Assembly (NCBI GenBank): GCA_002713585.1
Contig: PATD01000017.1
Span: 2,170-35,568, forward strand
Length of the DNA stretch: 33,399 nucleotides
Direction: 5' to 3'
From: Methanobacteriota archaeon
Lineage (GTDB): Archaea; Thermoplasmatota; Poseidoniia; Poseidoniales; Thalassarchaeaceae
The position numbers and the translations under genes are program-made. Each line of letters begins with the position of its first letter. Position 1 is the first letter of the stretch. The notes under the pieces are model-generated. The model was given only the letters and a program-made list of their open reading frames with translations, had not been told where the DNA came from and did no database searches. Below, one piece after another: positions 24,131 to 30,943 of this stretch.

Positions 24131-25312
24131 TTATTCTTCTTCGGACTTGTTGCGATACGATGAATTGCGAATTGACTCATGAAGGGGAGCCCATGGAAGA
24201 ACCTCGCTCCAATCACCCATGGCCCAGGGTTTTGCATTGGTTCGGATAGAGCCGAGAAAGACCGCTCCACGATGGTCTGAATTCATGACATCTCGCATCT
24301 GATCGAGTGCCTGTCCTTTGCAGATTAGGCCAATAGTGCGGCCCGACGGGATGATTCCACCAACCTCATCCTTAGGGCTCACGAGTTCTACCATGCAGGC
24401 GCCACTTGCTTCATCGAATTGGAGAACAAGAGCAACCTCGTCACGGAAGATTCCTGTCGGGGCAGACAGTCCACCCTCGGATCGTGCATGGAACCAGGCT
24501 GGGCACCATGCTTTCCATTCACAAAACCGACACGCGTCATCATCTGGAGTTGCCTGCAATGGTTCCTTTGTGATTGCCATCCCTTCCCATGCACGGAATG
24601 CGTCCTCGAGGACGGAGGGGCCCTCGGCATCGTACACCTTTGGTCCGGCTGAATACCATCCCTGAGCACGCACAGTTGGTGCATTAGGATTGTTTTCCAA
24701 TAGCATATCTCGATAGAAGCGGAGTTGCCGACTAACTGTCTCATAGAGGCCCCCGGGAGGTGGTCGGCCTGTCTTTAGGTCTGCAACAATCCACCCAACG
24801 GGATTACGGTCCTCATCAAGATCCTTCACGAGAAGGTCAAGTCGGCCCATTAGTCGACCACAAGGTGAGCGGAGTGTCCCTTCCGCAGCCAGAACAGTAT
24901 CCTGTACTTCACGCCACTGAGCAATGGATACCTCTGACATCTTCGCCGTACCAATCTTCGCGTTAGCAATGAGCATGTTGAGAGAACCAATTAGAAGATC
25001 GTGGGCACGAACAATTTCGCCATCCTTGAAAGCTGGATGGCGAGGCGTTCTAAGGAAAATTTCCTTTTCCTTCTGCCAATGAAGATCGAGAATTCGCTTC
25101 GCAGTAGGTGGTAGCCAACCAACCTCATCTGCATCCTGCCCGGAAAGATCGAGATTGCAGAAATCCTCCACACTATCATGCACTGCGGTTCCAATCGTTG
25201 CTGCCATCCCTGCCTTCCGTGGAAGGCGTTGTCTTGACAACCAGTACTTGCGAGGACAAGATGCGTAGTTATTCCATGAGGAGGGTGACAACTGATGAGC
25301 AGGAGTGGTCAT
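24131..25312 (-). CDS. Cas4/RecB-like PD-(D/E)XK nuclease with Fe-S cysteines
   Basis: The 393-residue protein has the RecB-type nuclease core: LSPSSWNNYASC at the N-terminus, GTAVHD (His45), GRLDLLV (Asp159), VADLKTG (Asp178 and Lys180) and QLRFY (Gln196, Tyr200). Cys19 with the C-terminal set Cys261, 264, 270 (CxxC plus five plus C) matches the four-cysteine 4Fe-4S layout of Cas4, AddB and Dna2 nucleases. It should therefore cut or resect DNA ends. A further 110 residues after the cluster (about 283-393) are not part of the nuclease and may be a beta-barrel. No cas gene or CRISPR array is near, so a defence role is not implied. The start is the ATG at 25312. Confidence 0.88.
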   Translation of the reverse strand: MTTPAHQLSPSSWNNYASCPRKYWLSRQRLPRKAGMAATIGTAVHDSVEDFCNLDLSGQDADEVGWLPPTAKRILDLHWQKEKEIFLRTPRHPAFKDGEIVRAHDLLIGSLNMLIANAKIGTAKMSEVSIAQWREVQDTVLAAEGTLRSPCGRLMGRLDLLVKDLDEDRNPVGWIVADLKTGRPPPGGLYETVSRQLRFYRDMLLENNPNAPTVRAQGWYSAGPKVYDAEGPSVLEDAFRAWEGMAITKEPLQATPDDDACRFCEWKAWCPAWFHARSEGGLSAPTGIFRDEVALVLQFDEASGACMVELVSPKDEVGGIIPSGRTIGLICKGQALDQMRDVMNSDHRGAVFLGSIRTNAKPWAMGDWSEVLPWAPLHESIRNSSYRNKSEEE

Positions 25313-25348
25313 AGTTGCATCCTCAATTGCACATAGTTAGGCCCAATG

Positions 25349-25356
25349 ATTAACAC
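25349..25356 (+). promoter_or_regulatory. TATA-like box of the second PAC2 gene
   Basis: ATTAACAC carries a TTAACA whose first T is 28 nt before the ATG at 25378. It lies in the 65-nt divergent region between the nuclease and PAC2 genes, so transcription probably starts at the ATG. Confidence 0.4.
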
Positions 25357-25377
25357 CATCGGCCCCAAACAGAGAAT

Positions 25378-26187
25378 ATGGCGAGCGAGCCGATTCTAAA
25401 GATTTCTAGTGATGTGGATGCCGAAGGTGCGTTGGTAGTTACCTGCTTCCCGTCAGTGGGTTATGTGACTTCTATTGTTGCTCATTACCTCATCGATCAA
25501 CTTGAGCTGAGGTTCTGCGGGGGAGTTCGGGCACCCGGGCTTCCTGCCGTCTGTCTAGTGAAAGATGGGCAACCCATGCCTCCTCTCCGATTCTATGCAG
25601 GTGAACCTGTTTGCACAGTCGATGGCTGCGACAAGTTGATTCTGATTGTCTCTGAAATCCCAGTTCGCAACGATATGGTCCTCCCTCTAACCGAGACTTT
25701 GCTGGATTGGTCCAAGGAGGCAAAGATTGCTGGAGGTGTTCTAATAGATTCATTCTCCCACACAGATGAACACGCTCACGAAATTATTGATGATGATGAT
25801 ACAGAGGAGACTATTCTAGGCATTGGTGCGACCGAAGCTACACGCGAACGACTAGAGAAGATGGATGTTCAACTACTGAGTCAAGGCGTCGTCGCTGGGA
25901 TGACTGGGGTTCTACTTGGTGAATGCCGACGAAGAGGACTCGATACTTTCGCAATTCTCGCCGAAGCAAATGGGCCACCTGGCGCGGGTTTACCTGATGC
26001 AAGAGCGGCTTCTCGTATTATCGAAAAACTCGACATGTTACTTCCCAACCTTTCCCTTCCTACCGAGCCTCTTATCGAAGAAGCAGAACGAATTGAAGAA
26101 CAGATTCGTGAAATGCTCCAGGTTCACCTAGGAAAGGTAGCAGAAGATGAAGAGAATGCGGGTCCTTCCTCAATGATCTACGGTTAA
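25378..26187 (+). CDS. PAC2-family proteasome assembly chaperone-like protein with HbYX tail
   Basis: The 269-residue protein is a paralogue of the PAC2 protein at 13045. It has the family's alpha/beta core, GIGATEATRERLEK, GVVAGMTGVLLGECRRRGLD and the C-terminal helix IEEAERIEEQIREMLQ. It ends Met-Ile-Tyr-Gly, a hydrophobic-Tyr-X tripeptide at the very C-terminus. In archaeal PbaB and eukaryotic Pba1/Pba2 such a tail docks into the pocket between proteasome alpha subunits. A flexible acidic stretch (VAEDEENAGPSS) separates helix and tail, as expected of a docking arm. The gene abuts the converging ligA stop with no gap. Confidence 0.87.
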   Translation: MASEPILKISSDVDAEGALVVTCFPSVGYVTSIVAHYLIDQLELRFCGGVRAPGLPAVCLVKDGQPMPPLRFYAGEPVCTVDGCDKLILIVSEIPVRNDMVLPLTETLLDWSKEAKIAGGVLIDSFSHTDEHAHEIIDDDDTEETILGIGATEATRERLEKMDVQLLSQGVVAGMTGVLLGECRRRGLDTFAILAEANGPPGAGLPDARAASRIIEKLDMLLPNLSLPTEPLIEEAERIEEQIREMLQVHLGKVAEDEENAGPSSMIYG

Positions 26188-28308
26188 TCAGATCCAATCA
26201 TCCAAGGTTCCTGACCTTTGAACCTCTGATTCCTCATTGGTTTGTGACTCAAAATTCCCGCCCGTGGTGAATATTGTATCTAAATCAGATTCTTTCAAAA
26301 TCGACACTCCGAGACGTTGTGCCTTATCCAACTTCGACCCTGCTGATTCGCCAGCAATAAGATAATCCAATTTACCTGAAACTGTGCTGACTACCTTGCC
26401 ACCGGATGCTTTGATTGCAAGCGCAATCTCCTTTCGAGGACGACTAAGCGTCCCCGTGATGCAGAATGTCTTACCCTCCAATACACCAGAGGATGTGGAA
26501 GAAACTACCTCGGCTGTAATCTCGATTATATCTGCTAAATCAGAAACAATAGAATGACGCACTGCTAACCCATCAAGAAGTGAAGACGCAACGGTTTCTC
26601 CAACGCCATCAATTGCAATAAGGCGATCAATCACAGGCTTATCTTTCGCCTCAACCATCATCATCAATTTCTCCAAATCGCCAACTTCTGCAGCAATTGA
26701 GGTAGCGAGTTCTGGGCCAATCCCTGGAAGACCGAGAGCTGATAAGAATCTCGATAGCATCAAAGATTGAGTTGATTCCAACTGAGAGAGGACATTCGAA
26801 GCACTCTTCTCACCCATGCGATCAAGGGCAAGTAGGTCGCTCATACTCAATCGATAGAGGTCAGGAAGGGTTCGAACAAGTCCTGCATCACAGAGTTGCT
26901 CTGCAAGTTTTTGACCGATCCCATCCATCTCAAGAGCTCGACACCAGTAAAGGACTGTGCGAACAACACGGGCTGGGCAATCGAGGTTGTTACATCGAAG
27001 AAAGGCACCATCAATCTCAAGCGACGAAGCGCATTCAGGACAAGATGATGGCGACTCAGGCACAGACCGTTGCGGAAGTAGCGATTCAAATTGTGTCCCA
27101 TCTCCATGAAAACGTCCTATCAAATCATTCGAATCGGCCGGCCCCAACACCTCGATAATCTTCGGAATTACATCACCTCTACGCACAATCCTAACCTTGT
27201 CCCCGATTTGGATTCCGAGACGCTCGACCTCTCCAGCATTATGGAGGGTAGTATTCTCGACTGTCACTCCGGAAACAACAACTGGAGCAACGCGTGCAAC
27301 TGGCGTTACGGCCCCCGTTCTACCAGTTTGCCAATCCACACCCATAAGCACAGTTACCGCCTCCTCCGGAGGAAACTTCCATGCAAGGGCCCAACGAGGA
27401 TGATGTGCAGTCATTCCCAGTAATTCCCTCTTAGCAAGATCATCGAGTTTGAACACTACACCATCAATCTCCCATGGAAGTTCAGACCGAGTATCGGTCC
27501 AATACTTGGTCTGAGAAATCATTGAAGCTGTTACTGTATCCACTGTGTCTCCCTCACAAACTTGGTCTCCCGCCGGTTCGATACCGACGCTGCGTAACCA
27601 ATGGACAATTTCGCTATCATGTTCAAACTGGAGTGGTTTAGGACTGTCAGGATGGGCCTCATCCGAAGGAATGAAACGCGCGTCGTAAGCAAGGAAGGTT
27701 AGATCTGAAGCATTTCCCTTACCTGAATCAACGTGCTTCTGACGGAGAGCCCCGGCTGCAAGATTTCGAGGGTTTGGGGCGATGTCAGCGTACTTCTCCC
27801 TAAATACATCGAGACGCATTACAACCTCACCACGAACATGGCAATCCCCATCCCAAGTAAGGCGATGAGGGATGTTGGGGATTCTCAGAGCATTTGCTGT
27901 TACATCCTCCCCACGCTCACCATTACCTCGAGTTGCTGCACGTACCAGTCGGCCTCGCCGATATTCAAGCGAAAGGGCAGAGCCATCGAGTTTCGGTTGA
28001 GCGAGGAAGCGTCGACCCTCCGCCGTCGTCTCCTGAACAAAATGGAGAATCTCCTCTTCTGTTGTGGCTTTGTCAAGACTCCTCATAGGAAAACGATGGT
28101 CTACCTTTACTGAACCAGCCGGCACCTCTGCACCAACTCGTCTAAGTTGAGGATGATTCGGAGAATGTCGCTTTAGTTCATCCCACAATGCATCGAACTC
28201 GGCATCATCAATCTCTGGAGTTGCGAGATTGTAGTATAGATGAGAATGGCGAGCGATCTCCGCCGCAAGATGCTCAACACGATCCAAAGGCCCCCCTCCC
28301 ATGTCCAT
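26188..28308 (-). CDS. ligA: NAD-dependent DNA ligase LigA with C-terminal PIP-like tail
   Basis: LigA seals nicked DNA using NAD. The 706-residue protein has the full bacterial layout: the NAD-binding Ia domain (YYNLATPEIDDAEFDAL), the adenylation site AQPKLDGS with Lys106, an OB fold, a four-Cys zinc finger (Cys423, 426, 439, 444), helix-hairpin-helix repeats (about 460-585) and a BRCT domain (about 608-680). A 26-residue tail follows and ends SGTLDDWI, resembling a PCNA-interacting (PIP) peptide; bacterial LigA usually stops near its BRCT domain. The ATG at 28308 has GGAG 6 nt upstream; another ATG lies two codons later. Most archaea use ATP-dependent ligases, so this enzyme is probably of bacterial origin, as in haloarchaeal LigN. 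Confidence 0.96.
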   Translation of the reverse strand: MDMGGGPLDRVEHLAAEIARHSHLYYNLATPEIDDAEFDALWDELKRHSPNHPQLRRVGAEVPAGSVKVDHRFPMRSLDKATTEEEILHFVQETTAEGRRFLAQPKLDGSALSLEYRRGRLVRAATRGNGERGEDVTANALRIPNIPHRLTWDGDCHVRGEVVMRLDVFREKYADIAPNPRNLAAGALRQKHVDSGKGNASDLTFLAYDARFIPSDEAHPDSPKPLQFEHDSEIVHWLRSVGIEPAGDQVCEGDTVDTVTASMISQTKYWTDTRSELPWEIDGVVFKLDDLAKRELLGMTAHHPRWALAWKFPPEEAVTVLMGVDWQTGRTGAVTPVARVAPVVVSGVTVENTTLHNAGEVERLGIQIGDKVRIVRRGDVIPKIIEVLGPADSNDLIGRFHGDGTQFESLLPQRSVPESPSSCPECASSLEIDGAFLRCNNLDCPARVVRTVLYWCRALEMDGIGQKLAEQLCDAGLVRTLPDLYRLSMSDLLALDRMGEKSASNVLSQLESTQSLMLSRFLSALGLPGIGPELATSIAAEVGDLEKLMMMVEAKDKPVIDRLIAIDGVGETVASSLLDGLAVRHSIVSDLADIIEITAEVVSSTSSGVLEGKTFCITGTLSRPRKEIALAIKASGGKVVSTVSGKLDYLIAGESAGSKLDKAQRLGVSILKESDLDTIFTTGGNFESQTNEESEVQRSGTLDDWI

Positions 28309-28692
28309 TCATCTCCACGACAGGCAATGAACCTCTTTGCTCTCTTCAACACCATCGCTTCTGGAATTTCGAATTGAACTCGAGGGAAGCCTGTAAAAGA
28401 CGTCTGCGAGTTCCCCTCAATCGTGCAATACGGTGAGACCCAATAGGACGTAAGCGTCTTCTAACCACTAGATGAGTATTCGGAGGGATAACGACTCTTC
28501 GAGTTCGGCGAATGATTTCCTTTCTTGAGTGAATAGTCCAGCGATTCCTATCGGAATCATCTGGTGTCCAAGAAGGGGAATCGGGGGGGATGGTTGGGTC
28601 GCGCAAGGCCCGGATGGCATTCGAGATAGGACATCAACATTACCATCTACCACCCAAAGGAAACAGCACTGACAAAGGAGCAGTGAGGCGTT
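28309..28692 (-). other. 384-nt gap between the P5C dehydrogenase and ligA genes
   Basis: No certain gene lies here. The best open frame (28346-28606, minus strand) would encode an 86-residue, strongly arginine-rich peptide (IIRRTRRVV and RGTRRRLLQ), but it has only a TTG start and no ATG. It could be a small basic protein, an RNA-coding region, or chance. I looked for the conserved core motifs of SRP RNA and RNase P RNA and did not find them. The stretch must hold the 3' end of the upstream transcript and the ligA leader. Confidence 0.4.
28312..28319 (-). promoter_or_regulatory. Shine-Dalgarno of ligA
   Basis: GTGGAGAT on the minus strand matches the archaeal anti-Shine-Dalgarno sequence. 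Its GGAG lies 6 nt before the ATG at 28308. This marks ligA as a leadered message, unlike several apparently leaderless neighbours. Confidence 0.5.
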
Positions 28693-30315
28693 TCACTCGT
28701 CAGGAGAGAGGAAGGGGTAACCCCATTCATGTGGAGGCGAAAGGGTACGCTTAACCGAACGGGGACTAATCCAACGAAGCAAGTTGAGGGGACCTCCTGC
28801 CTTGTCGTTTGTGCCACTAGCACGGGCTCCTCCGAACGGTTGTTGGGCGACGACTGCACCAGTTGGCTTGTCGTTGATGTAGAAGTTTCCAGCTGTAAAG
28901 CGCAACGCATTGAAAGCAGTCTGGATATCTTCCTCATCATTCGCGAAAATTGAACCCGTGAGTGCGTAGGGTGATGCAGTATCGCACATGCTCAAGACAT
29001 CCAGGAAGCCATCATCTTCGTAGATATAGATCGACAAAACCGGTCCGAATATCTCCTCAATCATCGATTCATATTCTGGGTCATCACAAACGATGATGGT
29101 CGGATCAATGAACCAGCCCTCTGAATCGTCGCTGTTGCCTCCACAAACAATGTTGCAACTAGGATCGGTTTGGGCCCGCTGGATATATCCTGTAATTTTG
29201 TCGAACGAACGTTGGTCAATTACAGCCGTCATGAAATTAGTGAAATCACGAGGATCGCCCATGGTGATACGTCCTACCTCCTCTACGAGTTCATCTTTGA
29301 TAGATTCCCAAACAGACCGAGGGATGTAGGCACGGCTAGCTGCACTACACTTCTGACCTTGGAATTCGAAAGCGCCTCGAAGAAGCGCAATGACAAGACC
29401 ACGTCGATCACAATTTGGATGGGCGACGACGAAATCTTTGCCACCAGTTTCTCCGACGATACGTGGGTAGGATGCAAGGTTTCCTAGTGATGATGCAATT
29501 CGCTCCCAGAGGCCATTGAAGGTGTTCGTCGAGCCGGTGAAGTGAACTCCTGCGAAGTGAGGGTTCTCCAAGGCGATACTAGTAATTGCTTCACCAGAAC
29601 CCGGAACGAAGTTGATGACACCAGGGGGTAATCCAGCCTCCATCATCAGTTTCATGATTACATGGTTTGAGAATATGGAATTACGACTTGGCTTCCATAC
29701 TGCAGTGCAACCCACAAGTGCTGGTGCACTTGGAAGATTTCCAGAGATACTTGTGAAATTGAAGGGGGTGATTGCAAGAACAAATCCCTCAAGGGGTCGT
29801 ATCTCTGTTGAATTGATTACACCCTCGGGAGAATGGAGAGGTTGGAACTCGTCATGGAATTGACGAGCATAGTAAGCGTTGAACCTCCAAAAGTCCACAA
29901 GTTCGCAAACCGCATCGATCTCTGCCTGGAACGCTGTCTTTGATTGGTTCAGCATGGTGGAAGCATTCGCTTTCGCCCGCCACGTAGTTGCGAGTAGGTC
30001 GGCGGCACGCTCGAAAATAGCACATCGTGCCTCAAGGCCCATCGTAATCCAATCCATCTGCGCATTAACGGCAGCATCGCAAGCTGCTTGCATCTCTTCA
30101 GGTCCTGCAAGATGCACATTGGCGAGAACATGGCCATGCTTGTGAGGAATAACTTGAGGCATTGTGTTCCCTGTGAAAATTTCAACTCCATTGATGATAC
30201 AGGGTATTTCCACTACCTCAGACATCTGTCGATCCATCTCCTCCTGTAGTTCAACTCGCTCCACACTACCGGGGGCATAGGAGAGGATGGGTTCGTTGTC
30301 GGGGTAGTCAGCCAT
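28693..30315 (-). CDS. pruA: L-glutamate gamma-semialdehyde dehydrogenase (P5C dehydrogenase, ALDH4-like)
   Basis: This enzyme oxidises glutamate semialdehyde from proline or arginine breakdown to glutamate with NAD. The 540-residue protein has catalytic Cys323 (FQGQKCSAASR), Glu289 in VGETGGKD, ITPFNFTSISGN and FGPVLSIYIYED. Its end (AGNFYINDKPTGAVVGQQPF-like, here with AVVAQQPF, then GGARASGTNDKAGGP) follows the mitochondrial ALDH4A1 more closely than the P5CDH half of bacterial PutA, as I remember those sequences. The ATG at 30315 is used; 28 more codons are open upstream but unlike the family. No proline dehydrogenase gene is in the window. The PH-like membrane gene ends 44 nt upstream, so the two are probably cotranscribed. 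Confidence 0.94.
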   Translation of the reverse strand: MADYPDNEPILSYAPGSVERVELQEEMDRQMSEVVEIPCIINGVEIFTGNTMPQVIPHKHGHVLANVHLAGPEEMQAACDAAVNAQMDWITMGLEARCAIFERAADLLATTWRAKANASTMLNQSKTAFQAEIDAVCELVDFWRFNAYYARQFHDEFQPLHSPEGVINSTEIRPLEGFVLAITPFNFTSISGNLPSAPALVGCTAVWKPSRNSIFSNHVIMKLMMEAGLPPGVINFVPGSGEAITSIALENPHFAGVHFTGSTNTFNGLWERIASSLGNLASYPRIVGETGGKDFVVAHPNCDRRGLVIALLRGAFEFQGQKCSAASRAYIPRSVWESIKDELVEEVGRITMGDPRDFTNFMTAVIDQRSFDKITGYIQRAQTDPSCNIVCGGNSDDSEGWFIDPTIIVCDDPEYESMIEEIFGPVLSIYIYEDDGFLDVLSMCDTASPYALTGSIFANDEEDIQTAFNALRFTAGNFYINDKPTGAVVAQQPFGGARASGTNDKAGGPLNLLRWISPRSVKRTLSPPHEWGYPFLSPDE

Positions 30316-30359
30316 GGAATAGGCTTCCCGGGTCCGTCTTTGATGATTGCGAGAGGAAA

Positions 30360-30938
30360 TCATTCCTCTTCTTGTAGGTGTTCGATGATTTCCTCCCACC
30401 GATTAGTGACTGCCGCTTCAATCCGAAGTGCAGCCTGCTCGAGGTCATCAGGGGAGCCACCAAGAGGCAAGGGGGCGAATAACCACCACCCAGTACGCTG
30501 AAGGACAATTCGGCGACCACCTTCCCAACCCCTCCATACTACTCGGTCCCATTCGAAAGTGAAACCATCTGCAGATAGAAGGTCGCGTGTTACTGCATAC
30601 CGTTTCGGGAAAATCTGGAGGAGTAACATCCCGAATAAAGCTAGAGGAAAGAGGAATAATTGCAACGGCGGAATATCGAGGATGGGGTTGAGAAGTAAAG
30701 GCATCAGGCCCATCACGATGAGCGTGATCACATTTGCCCAATTCCGCTCATATTCGTACCGAATAGTGGTGGACCACGCCCAACCCCCGTTTGGAAGCAC
30801 TCCAAGAAGGGGGACTTCTCGTTCCATCATAAAATAACGAAATGCGTCGATTACTACGATTATTGAGACCAAGACAATAGCACCAAAACCGACGACCGAA
30901 GTAGTATCATCGAATGTTCCGAAAAACTCGCTCACCAC
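30360..30938 (-). CDS. Membrane protein with C-terminal PH-like domain
   Basis: The 192-residue protein has three hydrophobic helices (about 15-35, 68-86 and 92-110). A C-terminal soluble domain of about 75 residues follows, with KRYAVTRDLLSADGFTFEWDRVVW and a closing helix DDLEQAALRIEAAVTN. This is the pattern of bacterial PH-like (DUF5673-type) domains, in which YAVT...GF introduces the first strands. The role is unknown; such domains face the cytosol. It lies 5 nt downstream of the large surface-protein gene and 44 nt upstream of pruA on the same strand. Confidence 0.8.
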   Translation of the reverse strand: MVSEFFGTFDDTTSVVGFGAIVLVSIIVVIDAFRYFMMEREVPLLGVLPNGGWAWSTTIRYEYERNWANVITLIVMGLMPLLLNPILDIPPLQLFLFPLALFGMLLLQIFPKRYAVTRDLLSADGFTFEWDRVVWRGWEGGRRIVLQRTGWWLFAPLPLGGSPDDLEQAALRIEAAVTNRWEEIIEHLQEEE

Positions 30939-30943
30939 ATCAC

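Noticed and set aside
24131-25312. CRISPR-associated Cas4
   Set aside because: The nuclease core matches, but no repeats or other cas genes are in the window, and the C-terminal extension is atypical.
28309-28692. SRP RNA or RNase P RNA in the gap before ligA
   Set aside because: The conserved core sequences of neither RNA could be found on either strand.
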